DNA of 50,649 bases. Origin: Asparagopsis taxiformis (lineage: Eukaryota > Rhodophyta > Florideophyceae > Bonnemaisoniales > Bonnemaisoniaceae). The first letter of the stretch is position 1. Every line of letters starts with the position of its first letter. Below the pieces are notes generated by a model. It had not been told where the DNA came from. It worked only from the letters and a program-made list of their open reading frames with translations, and searched no databases. The stretch covers positions 1 to 50,649 of the forward strand of contig JALQPE010002576.1 of assembly GCA_030407315.1 (NCBI GenBank). Reading direction: 5' to 3'. A program made the position numbers and the translations under genes. Below, in pieces: positions 41,562 through 50,649 of the stretch.

Positions 41562-42592
41562 CCTCTTTAATCAAGAATACGTGTCAAAACAATTCTTTCA
41601 GAGAGGGAGGAGACCGTTCCAGCTCCAATGGAACGTCGGAAGGTATCGAACGGTGGAGGGCGCGGGGGTATGTGACTACCGGGACCATTGAGGAGACAAT
41701 TCGCGGAACGGACTCTGCTCGCATGGATGGAATGCATGGGACGTCCGAGGGAAGTGATGGGGCCGCTCGAAAGCAGAAGCGAAGAAAGGTTGGAGACAAT
41801 GGGCCGTTGCACAGAAAGGAGGTAGGCATCACTGTGACGAAATCGGCACTCACAGCAGTGACCGGGTTTATGAACAAGTCCAGAGATCATGTGCGAAACC
41901 GGTTCATCCGAGATCTTGGATTCGTTCTATACAGTGGGTTTCAAGGTTCAGTCCGAATGGAGCATCATTTGCACGACGGTGGGCTGGACATTGAGTCAGT
42001 TCCAAGTCTGTACTCGGCGCAGAGGAAAATGAATGCAGCGGAGCGTGCAGCAATGGATGACAAGAATATGAAGATTCTTCGCGACTTCATTGCAGTGCGA
42101 AAAGAAATGCTATTCAAAGTCGAGTACGAAGTTCAAATAATTGGAGAACCGGACAAGAGGTTTTTGACTAGGAGGATCAATTTAGTAGAGGTTGCACTGA
42201 ACTTTGCAGTCGCCTACACGCAATGTTCTGATAAGAACATGTTCCTGCGACGTTCAGAATACTCCTTGCAATTCATCTACATACTTGCATACGGGTTCCG
42301 AACGATTTTGAAATTTCAAAGTGGAACAGAGGTGGAAGGAGCGCAAATCCGGGAAATCAATGAAGCAGTGAAACTGCTTCTTCCCGGGGAGCGGGTGAGT
42401 AGTCGTTTCATGAATGAGGAGGTTTTGACTATATCGCGTGATAGATATGAAGAACTGAACGTAGACGATGGGGGGGAATCAGTGCTGGAGGAGAGCTTCA
42501 GGTCTATGGAAGAGGACGGAGGAGGAGATGCAGAATATGTGAGGTATTCGTCGATGATGAAATCGAGAATGAAGGGGAGTAGTATCGGATGA
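41562..42592 (+). CDS. Unknown protein, probably the continuation of 41055-41561
   Basis: Open frame 41543-42592 with no ATG at its start (the first ATG is near 41723), shifted relative to the previous ORF. It contains a basic segment RKQKRRKVGDNG, probably nuclear. An alpha-helical body follows (MKILRDFIAVRKEMLFKVEY, RRSEYSLQFIYILAYGFRTI) and an acidic end. A one-base lesion or an intron near 41550 would join both into about 510 residues. Confidence 0.5.
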
Positions 42593-42856
42593 AACCAGTT
42601 TCGGTGTAGTAGACGAAGAATGAAGAAATAAAATTTCTGTTGAGGTTGAATTTTGTAATAGATGGAAGTAGATAGGTGCGAGACATCAGGAACCAGTCAG
42701 ACGATAGTGTCAAGTCGAAGGAACAGCGCAGAGACAGGTAGTGGAATAGTCGAAGTAGGAAGGGGCGAGGGTATCCGTCTTTACTAGAAATTGATGGCCA
42801 CAGGAGCTCTAGAATGGAATACCCAGGAACAGGATAACTACGGATAGGTGGCTTTA

Positions 42857-44213
42857 TCATTTTTGCTCCGGACTGCAGGTGGCAGGTGGAGGAGAGGGTG
42901 GGTGGGTAGTGTCTGAATCCGCATTGAAGCCAAGACGAGAGATAGCCTCATAGCCAATGTCTTCAAGCTCCTGGCATAGTAGTACCACTGAAAATACAGC
43001 AAGGTAAGCGTAGATGTAGTGTACCAAACGTCTCTGCGGTTGATAGAGGCTGGAAAGTGCTGTAACAAGCTCGGCGCTGAATACGTCTCCACAGTAACGA
43101 AAACGTTGCTCCATAAGTAACAGTAGCCTTATCACGTAGGTGGAAAGAGTCCACGATGCTAGACTGTGATAGTTGGCTAAGACATAGGGGATGTAAAATG
43201 TATTGTTGACATGGTCAAACTCGTAGGAGTCTCTGCAAAGAACTGTCATACGTTGGTCTGGGCTGGACAGGACGTAAGCGAGATGAGCCGACGAGAAATG
43301 CGGAAGAAGGAGCATCATGAGAGCAGTCAACGTCGACTAGATTTCCTAAAATTCGGACAATCGATGAGCTGCCTCCATCGCGTTCCGCCCTGCTCTTCAC
43401 CAATATTTTCTGGAACCCGTGTTGCGAGGTACCTATGGAGTCACATAGTGCCTGAAAGGTGGGGAAAATGATGGAAAGATCCGACTCATTTCCAGAGGGA
43501 AAGGTGATGTCCTCAAAGGACGGCAGGAAGAAACATCACGATTCTCTTTCGCCTTGCATTGAATGGCAATAGTGCGGAATTGAGCAAGGGAGCAGTCAGC
43601 CTGTACTCTGATTTCTTCTTGCGATGTTTGTCGCATTCCCCTGGAGTGCTCGGATTTGTCATCCGGAGGGAGAGGGGCTTGTCCGTGTACACACCAAGCT
43701 TCTGAAACAGAATGCTACATACAGTCAGAGCAGAGGAGGTCATGGAGCTGTTGGAATCGAATGGAGGGGAAGAGGATGTTTGGCAGCTGACTCCAGCTTT
43801 TCCAATCTTGCCAGCATTTCTGCTATGGTCTTCTTCATTTGATCCGCAGTGCAATCTTGAAGGATGCCGCGGTGGCGGTGGCGAGTGTGGTCAATGCCGT
43901 AGTCCGGGTCTCTCTCTGCTGGGGATGCAGGTGAGTCCATACTGCGAAGCTCACCACTTCGCCACGGGAGAACCCTTCCGGAATCCTTGTCGACGAGCTC
44001 GTTACGATCTGAAATCTTGACTTGAGAAAGGGTAGAGTCGAAACCATATTCAGCTTTGTATTCGAGCAATGCATGGAGGAATGGGTCTGTTTCGGTCTTG
44101 ACCTGAGTAATTTCCTTGACGATTGCAGACCACCACACAATTTTTCGTTTCCTCCCAAACGGCCGAAGTTCCCATTGAACTTCTATAACGTCGTTTGGAG
44201 CGAGAGGAAGCAT
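42857..44213 (-). pseudogene. Gene with a possible Tudor/Agenet-like N-terminal domain, frame-broken
   Basis: ATG 44213 starts MLPLAPNDVIEVQWEL, then KIVWWSAIVKEI and LEYKAEYGFDSTLSQVKI. The pattern of a beta-rich module with WW and a D-V-I-x-V start recalls Tudor/Agenet SH3-like readers. A basic-acidic linker and short coiled coil follow (ADQMKKTIAEMLARLEKLES). Sequence continues in shifted frames (VCSILFQKLGVYTDKPLSLR, IVRILGNLVDVDC) to a helical end (NNTFYIPYVLANYHSLASWT, LVHYIYAYLAVFSVVLLCQE) that stops at 42857. All pieces are on one strand in order, so I read one gene with three frame changes or introns. The domain call is tentative. Confidence 0.45.
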
Positions 44214-44725
44214 GTTGGGATAGCTATGGGATAGAATTGTTGTATTAGTGAAAGCCTAACCGTTACCTTCTGCTAAAGAGTAGTATATACTAGGAGGATT
44301 GGAAAGGTCCAGAAGAGATGTTTAGGTGGTGTAGAAATAGAATGGACAATTGACAAAATTGACACGTCAGTGTGGATGATGTCTGCCATGAACTGATTGC
44401 AGCATAAAATTTGATGTGAATAATCGTTCTAGAAGTGAATGTCGGATGCATACGATTGGACTACAAAGATACGCTTAGAGATGTTACGGGGCCCAATAAA
44501 TTGCATGGAAAAATATTTTGAGTATTACTTTAGTATTACATTGATTATTGAGCTAACAGTCGATGTAGTTATCTTGTAAAGGTTCGGACAGGGGTGGAAA
44601 GGAAACAGCCACCGAAGTGCTACCACTCGCTGACACTTTGTTTTAAACAACCAACTTCTGCTTTGCGCCACCCTGGTCAAGCACAACCAACTATCCCTTT
44701 CTTAAAAACTCTACCTTTGTTCGCC
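44214..44725. other. Divergent intergenic region
   Basis: Lies between the minus-strand gene (start 44213) and the ParB-like gene (start 44726). A two-way promoter is plausible. No clear element was seen. Confidence 0.4.
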
Positions 44726-45517
44726 ATGGAAGGAACGTTCCACAATCACGGTGAAAAGCACGACGGATGGGTGTTCATCGACCCCAATCAAGTCAGCAAA
44801 TTCGTATCGATTCGCGATGTTGATGCAAGTCATGTGGAAGCGCTCATGGAGAGCATTCGCAACAGCGGTTATGACACAGCTCATCCCGTGACTGGCAGGT
44901 TTCGAGAAGGCGTTCTGGAGATATTGGATGGAGCGCACCGCTGCATGGCAATTGTACGTGGAATGGAGAAGGGCGTCTTTCCTCCTGGCGTTACGATTCC
45001 TATGCGAGAAGAGTCTATCGTGGCGGACACCAACAGCAGTACTGCTGTTGTGCTGGACCGTGTGAGAGCGACGACATCCAACGACATTGCAGGCCTGCAA
45101 AGGCGCATGATGTTTGTTGAGTATCTGATGATCGCCGTTGATCTCAGAGACGAGTACTGGGTCCAAAAAGGAAAGGACAAGTACGCTCATATTTCGTCTG
45201 TGAGGATGGCCGATGTGTTGGGCTGGATCAAGTCCTGCGATCCAAGCGGCCAAATTGCTTCAAGCCTGAGTGGTAAACCGCAGTACAGCTCATGCATGTC
45301 TATCCTGGCTGTGCTTCGGCCGTATCACCGAGCAGAAGATTCGAGTGCGATTGATTTGCGTCTGTGGCAAATGTTTTGTGTCATGCATGGGGACTCAATG
45401 CAGAGATGGGTGATTCTCCGAGGATGGTTGAGTTTCCGAAACAGGTGGGGTGTGACTAGTTCTCGTGCCGTCGAAATGTTTGGCAAGACACCCGCGGAGA
45501 ATTGTCCTCTCCACTGA
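44726..45517 (+). CDS. ParB-like domain protein
   Basis: 263 codons from ATG 44726, chosen for its GCCATGG context although the frame is open from 44594. Residues about 15-90 match the ParB/sulfiredoxin-like fold: FIDPNQVSKFVSIRDVD, HVEALMESIRNSGYDTAHPV, then EILDGAHRCMAIVRG, where the D-G-x-H-R signature is the nucleotide/active-site loop of the family. A helical part follows (VRMADVLGWIKSCD), which may be the DNA-binding section. In phages and plasmids such domains are often coupled to DNA methyltransferases. Here the following frames on the same strand encode one. A perfect 20-bp palindrome (CAACAGCAGTACTGCTGTTG) lies inside at 45031-45050. Confidence 0.75.
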   Translation: MEGTFHNHGEKHDGWVFIDPNQVSKFVSIRDVDASHVEALMESIRNSGYDTAHPVTGRFREGVLEILDGAHRCMAIVRGMEKGVFPPGVTIPMREESIVADTNSSTAVVLDRVRATTSNDIAGLQRRMMFVEYLMIAVDLRDEYWVQKGKDKYAHISSVRMADVLGWIKSCDPSGQIASSLSGKPQYSSCMSILAVLRPYHRAEDSSAIDLRLWQMFCVMHGDSMQRWVILRGWLSFRNRWGVTSSRAVEMFGKTPAENCPLH

Positions 45518-46608
45518 ACCGCGAACTGCTTTCGAGCAGGTACTTTCTAGACGGCGCTACATCCGACATGCAAGATTCTTTGCAGGCTAGCCAGAAGCGG
45601 TTTCAGGAGGCTGATGGTTATGATGTGCCAGTGTATCTTGGCTATTCGCAGTAAGGAGATGGGCAGTGCGCCATCTAGGCGGGCCAGAGCCACATCCGGG
45701 GCCATTGGTGGTGGTGGATGGTTGGAATTGCAACATCCAGTGCGCAAGCCACCAGCTTGGATTTGTTGTCGACCGTGTGTTAGCTGCGTGGGATACCGGG
45801 GCAAGAGTGTTGGGGTATGAGGATGTTGAATCGATGTGCTGGCCGTTCATGGTATTCGATCCTGCGAGCCTTTGCTTCAGGTCACTCCGAATCGGTCTGA
45901 TGGCTGCGCGGTCGAGGAGCATCGGAAAACCTGACCATTGTCCCGAAAACTGTAGACAGTGAAAACGGGTTCTGTGCCGACCTTCCAGTGGCTGTGGATG
46001 CAAGGCTGCGATCATTGACAAGCGCCTTCCTGCTGTCGATACGCCAATGTGTCACTGAGGTGAATGTGTTCGCCGAGCGTGGTCAGCTGATGCAGAGACT
46101 TCGAGCCTTGCTTTTCGACACTCCTGACAAGTTCGGCTTGAACTCGTTCATGCGAGCCAAGTTGAACACGTCTCATGCCCTGGATGGTCAGAGGAGGCTG
46201 AAGGCTTGGTTATTGCGAACCCGAGAGCAACGAAAGCTTCCTCTGACCATGGATGAGTTGCACAGTCTTGAGGATACGCCCGAGCCTGGCATCCTTGAAG
46301 GTGCACCTGCGCAGATGGAAATATCCGCAGCAGTGCCAAACAATGGCAGCGAGGATATAGAAGAGGATAGTCTGGAGCCACAGAGGAAGAAGGCTAGGCT
46401 GGAGCGCGGTGGTGGAGAGGACGATAATGCGGCGGTTGCTAGCGAAACAGCAACAAGAGAAGGTGCGGCCGAGGATGACGCTATGGAGGTTGACACTGTA
46501 TCGCCTACAGAAGCACCGCTCGTTGACGTCGGAAAGGAATCCAAGCCGGAAATATGTCACCAAGCTGGAAGCTGTGATGGGGCGTTACATTCACACTGTG
46601 AATTGTGA
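45518..46608 (+). pseudogene. Linking region between ParB-like and methyltransferase domains
   Basis: Protein-like sequence in shifting frames on the same strand: 45530-45657 (SLQASQKRFQEADGYDVPVY), 45666-45962 (LVVVDGWNCNIQCASHQLGF, VLGYEDVESMCWPFMVFDPA), and 45940-46608 (LTSAFLLSIRQCVTEVNVFA, an acidic/basic stretch with PQRKKARLERGG). The last contains a probable nuclear signal. It suggests that ParB-like, linker and methyltransferase were once a single protein. No domain is recognised here. Confidence 0.5.
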
Positions 46609-47400
46609 CGCTACTGATGTAGCCAAAGAGGTGGAGGACAAAATTAGTTTCCTGGAAGATGGCGTGTTGGAGGACAGTGTTCAGCTTGTGCTCACTGATC
46701 CTCCATTCAACACGAGGCGGGAAGGCGGCAGAGAAAACTCGGAGTACGATATTCTGGAGCCGGAAGAGTTGGCGAGTGTTGCGTGTGAAATAGTTCGAGT
46801 TCTTCGGCCTGGCGGTCATGCTCTAATCTATTCCAGCGTGCGCCAACTCGTGGCAGGATGGATGCAATCAGAAATGCCGAGCCTGGCAAGATGATTGTGG
46901 ACAGTGTTCCAGTCGTGCTATCTCGCCGACCACACACGACCACGACGTCCAATCCATCGACGAAAACGTGCACACTGCATAATTGCACGATTTCGTTATC
47001 CATGCGTATAAGCGGGGGAAGGGTATGGCTGCATACGATATGGTGGATTACAGGTTGCACAATCCGGACATATCGAGGCACCCTGGGTTCACCAACGCGA
47101 TTGACAACGTTCCGAGGTTGTCGGCTGGTGAAGCTCAATACGATGGGCAGAACAACCGACTGCGCCATGAGCAGAAGGCGTTGACCATCTTCGTGAGCTT
47201 CTGGAACGATTTTCGAGCAGAACGATATCAATCGAAAACGATATCGTGATGGATTTCTTCTCGGAACATACAGCACAGCCATAGCGTGTATGACGTTGAG
47301 GGATGGTACGTATCGTCGGTTCATTGGGTGTGAGAAGGAAAAAGGTGCCACGATGCATCGCAGGAGTGGATACTGCATGCTTTCGTCAGTGAGGTGAAAG
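46520..47400 (+). pseudogene. DPPF-type DNA (adenine N6 or cytosine N4) methyltransferase, frame-broken
   Basis: The first part reads GRYIHTVNCDATDVAKEVED and then VQLVLTDPPFNTRREGG: DPPF is catalytic motif IV of amino-methyltransferases. IVRVLRPGGHALIYSS follows. After shifts near 46860 and 46990 come MVDYRLHNPDISRHPGFTNA and RHEQKALTIF. Further shifts lead to IVMDFFSGTYSTAIACMTL, the AdoMet-binding FxGxG-like motif with one changed Gly, and RRFIGCEKEKG. Motif IV before motif I gives the beta-class order. The family transfers methyl groups to exocyclic amines of adenine or cytosine in DNA. At least four frame changes make this copy inactive unless spliced. Confidence 0.8.
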
Positions 47401-48213
47401 CCGGGCGATATGGGGGGATCTTGCAGCGTGAGGTGGAGAGTATTCTGGGGGACGAGTCGGTACCGGTCACAGGAAAAGCTCCAAGGCTTCGTCAGAAGCA
47501 CATCTCAGATGCACCAGAAGGTTTACCTGCTGTGACAGCATTGCCGAACCATCTGCTTGTGTTCGTTGCGTCAATGAAGAAGGACGGTTCTATGCTTCAC
47601 AGATTGAGCGGGGTGCCTATGGACCAGTGGCCGGCGAGGACATGCACTCGTTTTGGAGCATAGACCCGGACGCGATTCTGGCTGCTGATGCCGCATTCTA
47701 CGGTGTCTATGTTTCGCAATCGGAGGTAAGAGGTGGTGGGTTTGGCGTATTCGCGGCGAAGAAACTGAAGAAGGGGACGGTCATTGGCTGGTACAACGGG
47801 ACGATTTTCTATGCGAAGATTCGAGACTCGGAACCGCAGAGATCAGTGATGTACGGCCCGGAAGGATTTGGGTGCACAGGACAGAGGTTCCAGGACTACA
47901 ACATGGAATTGGAAACCACGTACATAGGGGGGGTGCACCTGTTCGGAAGGTCTGGCTCGTTCCAGCGGTCTATAATTGTACCAGCTACCTCAATGATTGT
48001 CGGGTCATTGACGGAACGGAGAAAGCGACCGAGGTGAGTCGAACACAGTCAGCCGAGTTTCGACAAGGCGATGCCATAGACAAACCGGACTTTGCTTCGA
48101 ATATCAAGAATCCCCATGCTGTCAAGGTCGTTCTGACCAGAGACGTTGAAGCTGATGAGGAGATATTTGCTGACTATGGTAGAAAATATTGGCCAGCTAC
48201 TGAGCTACTTTGA
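47401..48213 (+). pseudogene. SET-domain protein (possible histone lysine methyltransferase), frame-broken
   Basis: A linker frame (47394-47663) leads, after a shift near 47640, to VYVSQSEVRGGGFGVFAAKK and GTVIGWYNGTIFYAKI, matching the first SET blocks (GxGxFA, I.WY.G). After another shift near 47930, YNCTSYLNDCRV stands where NHSC is expected. HAVKVVLTRDVEADEEIFAD and DYGRKYW, the closing Y-G-x-x-Y/W block, follow. The frame ends at 48213. SET domains methylate lysines, mostly on histones. The altered NHSC block may mean weak or lost activity. Same strand and near-continuous protein sequence suggest fusion with the methyltransferase. Confidence 0.75.
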
Positions 48214-48479
48214 TAGATTTGAGTAAACACGCATTGACAGAGACAATAGACTGTGCATCATCTTCCAAGAGCGCTAGATATTATAGACTACACTACAACA
48301 ATCGTGACATGACTGCAGGAAGGCATCTGCGGCCTGGAGTGCAAACTATCCACTTTTCAACTGCTATACCTATGGATACGAAAGGGAGAGAACTAGAAAG
48401 ATGTGAGTGCGAAATTGTGTAGCAACGCAGCATGTAGAACACCAGTAACAGAGCGATGTAGGAGAAGCAGTCACCCCAT
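48214..48479. other. 3' flank of the SET gene, no gene seen
   Basis: Short open frame 48210-48422 without a motif; likely untranslated. Confidence 0.4.
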
Positions 48480-48932
48480 TACAGTGCGGGCCGTTTACCG
48501 GGGATGCTGACAGCAAAGTCATCGTTACGATGACTTTGCTGTAAGAAAAACAATCATTACAGCAGCCATGATTTCTTTACCGGGTAAAAAAATTGTGGCC
48601 GCTGTAATGAAACGTTTTTCTTACAGCAAAGTCATCGTAACGATGACTTTGCTGTAAGAAAGCAAAACATTACAGCGGCCACAATTTTTTACCCGGTAAA
48701 ATTTCTTGCTGATTTTTTACCGGAAAATTCTTTGGCCACTGCAAGGAAACGGTTCTTTACAGCAAAGTCATCGTTACGATGACTTTGCTGTAAAAAACGT
48801 TTCATTACAGCGGCCACAATTTTTTTACCCGTAAAGAAATCGTGGCTGCTGTAATGATTTGTTTTCTTACAGCAAAGTCATCGTAACGATGACTTTGCTG
48901 TAAGGAACCCTGGTAACGGCTTCAGCTGTAAG

Positions 48933-49010
48933 CAGCAGGGAGTTTCGTCCTTCTCCCTTCTTGGTAAAGGTACCTTTACCAAGATGGGAGAAGGACGAAA
49001 CTCCCTGCTG
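48933..49010. repeat. 78-bp palindrome with a single mismatch pair, private to unit 4
   Basis: Arms of 39 bp starting CAGCAGGGAGTTTCGTCC meet at GGTACC (48969-48974). One T/A difference lies in CCCTTC against CCCATC. Unit 5 has only the left arm, at 49815. Confidence 0.95.
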
Positions 49011-49094
49011 TCTCACATGAGAAGGCGAAGTGTGAAGTAGGGAACATCACGGGAGGATGGTTTGGACGGCTGTTGGTCGCAAATCTACTCCTTG

Positions 49095-49185
49095 TGCCGT
49101 GAGCCACAGCGACCATATGGTACCTGTGGCCTCACGGCATAAAATATATATTCAACCCGCCCGGGCGGGAACCGGCGCCGGTTCC
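49095..49185. repeat. Three further palindromes private to unit 4
   Basis: TGCCGTGAGCCACAG (49095-49109) pairs with CTGTGGCCTCACGGCA (49124-49139) with one bulge, around ACCATATGGT. Next come CCCGCCCGGGCGGG (49156-49169) and GGAACCGGCGCCGGTTCC (49168-49185). The corresponding stretch in units 1-3 has different or no palindromes. Confidence 0.92.
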
Positions 49186-49466
49186 GGTGCACTCTATAGT
49201 CGTCAATAAGTAGGACTCTAGCTACTCACTATACAACTATAATCGTAAGGTAGGATAGCCTAAGATCGTAGTACGGAAGAGACGGATGGGAGGGTGTGGG
49301 TGTAGAGGAAAATTAAGGCGGCAGTACGGTAGCCTATCGTGGTAATAGACGAGTATTTCATTGCGAGAGGGGGCGTGAGGGGGGAACGAAAGGCGTCAGT
49401 CGTCACCAGAGAGGCTGGGATGCTGAAGGCGGAGTAGAGAAATGGGGGAGAGGGTGAAGCCAGACT

Positions 49467-49990
49467 GCTTACAGCTTTGGCAGTTCCGGCGGGGTGCTGA
49501 CAGCAAAGTCATCGTTACGATGACTTTGCTGTAAGAAAACAAATCATTACAGCAGCCATGATTTCTTACCGGGTAAAAATTGTGGCCGCTGTAATGAAAC
49601 GTTTTCTTACAGCAAAGTCATCGTAACGATGACTTTGCTGTAAGAAAGCAAAACATACAGCGGCCACAATTTTTTTACCCGGTAAAATTTCTTGCTGATT
49701 TTTTACACGGTAAAAATTCTTCGGCCACTGCAAGGAAACGGTTCCTTACAGCAAAGTCATCGTTACGATGACTTTGCTGTAAGGAACCCTGGTAAACGGC
49801 TTCGGCTGTAAGCAGCAGGGAGTTTCGTCCTTCTCTCATCCTGGTAAAGGTAAGAAGCGAAGTTTGAAGTCGGGTAATTGCTCAGCAAAGGTCTGTACGG
49901 CTGTGAGCAGCTCTCAGGAGTATTTTACCTCACGTGGTCTCTGTCAGGTTATACCCTGTATATATATAGGTAGCCTAGTGTAGGTGGGAA
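49467..49990. repeat. Palindromic repeat unit 5 (element B), shortened
   Basis: Type A palindromes lie near 49498-49534, 49607-49643 and 49746-49782 with type B between. After AGCAGGGAGTTTCGTCC (49815) and GAAGTCGGGTAATTGC the similarity to other units fades near 49920. Confidence 0.8.
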
Positions 49991-50649
49991 GATAGACGAA
50001 AATTCTACAATAATTTATCACAGTGACGGCTCTCGTAGTCGAAATCTGCGCGTTGTCAAGGGTTGAAACTAGTCTCCCCCACCCCCTACGGCTAGTAGTA
50101 AATCATATAACTTGTAGACTATATTAAAAGTAGCAAGCAATCTGCTGAGTAGCACTAAACTATGAGATGAGAGGACAGATGTAATAGATGAGAACTGAAA
50201 AATGGGCTAAGGTAACAATGTTGAGATGAGAAAGACAGAACTTTATAGCAGGAACAGTAGTATAGGTTTTAATACTCTGATATGCTATCTATTGCTCCTA
50301 TCGTACTTGTAATATTCGACGGTGTGGATGTGGTCCGTGAGGACGTCCTTCTCCGTCTTCAAAGTGAGATGTGGCCGCGCGTGGGCAGCCATAGACTAAC
50401 TTCTCGCCTGCAGGAAGATCTCCTCGGCTGAAGCCGACCCCGTAATGGTAAAGGTCACCGCGACCAACAATACGGAATAGGGTGGCACCCAAAAGATGAG
50501 AGGGGAACCTTCCACATATCGGCGCCGGACTGGCCAGGCATACATGACTATAAGGGCAACTATATAGAGAACCCATCGGCTCCGCTCGACATCATGAATA
50601 TGATGGAGACGTGGTAGGACTTCCAACACTATTCGTCGCTACCTTGAAG
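49991..50649. other. End of window, inside element B, no supported gene
   Basis: A minus-strand frame at 50629-50396 has two hydrophobic stretches (WVLYIVALIVMYAW, VPPYSVLLVAVTFTIT) but no ATG at its start and no family match, so it is not called as a gene. Confidence 0.35.

Larger units (their letters stand above)
48480..49466. repeat. Palindromic repeat unit 4 (element B)
   Basis: Type A palindromes at 48508-48544, 48621-48657, 48757-48793 and 48867-48903 alternate with type B (ACCCGGTAAAA or ACCGGGTAAAA cores). Then come the shared tail blocks GTGAAGTAGGGAACATCACG at 49030 and the purine-rich end near 49265-49465, as in units 1-3 of element A. No gene is supported. Confidence 0.85.
40156..50649 (+). 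mobile_element. Element B: CACTA-like transposon with methylation cargo, partial
   Basis: Starts CACTACGGTGTTGAGAATG at 40156 and shares about 0.5 kb of right-end sequence with A (inverted) and C. It carries a gene block (41055-48213) and then the same A/B palindrome clusters as element A (48508-49782). The order right end, genes, palindrome units is the same as in A read from its right end. The far end is not in the window, so it is at least 10.5 kb long. No transposase was recognised. Confidence 0.8.

Noticed and set aside
50396..50629. Two-helix membrane protein at the window end
   Set aside because: No ATG start, overlaps another open frame, and no family match.

Overview
This window looks like nuclear DNA of a eukaryote built almost entirely from nested mobile elements; I see no convincing ordinary host gene. 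The mix of Ty3/gypsy chromovirus-like and Ty1/copia elements, an NB-ARC ATPase outside a plant-type gene, and compact ORFs makes a multicellular red alga (a florideophyte such as Chondrus) my best guess, at low confidence. No rRNA, tRNA or CRISPR was seen.

Layout. Positions 8-28855 are one Ty3/gypsy retrotransposon on the minus strand. It has 0.8-kb LTRs, a perfect 5-bp target duplication (GTTGT), gag, a -1 frameshift signal, and pol with protease, RT, RNase H, integrase and chromodomain. A large extra ORF (999-3797) lies on the opposite strand between pol and the 3' LTR. Its pol is cut inside the integrase zinc region by a 15,885-bp DNA transposon (element A, 7031-22915) with ends CACTACGGTGTTG and a 2-bp AT duplication. 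Taking out the element and one AT restores the pol frame exactly. Element A has subterminal arrays of ACAGT palindromes, an interior of about 1-kb repeat units built from two alternating palindromes, and decayed cargo: an NB-ARC protein with a fragment of a second copy, a charged KR-rich protein, and small ORFs.

From 28.9 to 31.4 kb come the 5' part of a Ser/Pro-rich ORF interrupted by the gypsy, a roughly 230-bp repeat with splice-like motifs, and a 24-bp minisatellite. From 31.5 to 38.2 kb lie a TA-flanked MITE, a copia RNase H remnant (plus strand), and a long decayed Ty1/copia element (minus strand) headed by a two-finger C2H2 ORF. At 38329 a 74-bp piece of the same gypsy LTR is broken by the right end of a second transposon of the A family (element C). 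That element is in turn broken at 40156 by a third (element B), which runs off the window.

Element B shares its right end and palindrome arrays with A but carries other cargo: a coiled-coil protein, a possible Tudor/Agenet-like protein, and a plus-strand series ParB-like, DPPF-type DNA methyltransferase, SET domain. The likely system here is therefore a family of large cargo-bearing CACTA-like transposons with shared ends and palindromes but exchangeable cargo, one carrying an apparent DNA/histone methylation cassette and one an NB-ARC protein. The cargo frames are heavily broken while the gypsy that A interrupted is otherwise intact. So either the cargo was already dead when A moved, or it is expressed through splicing.
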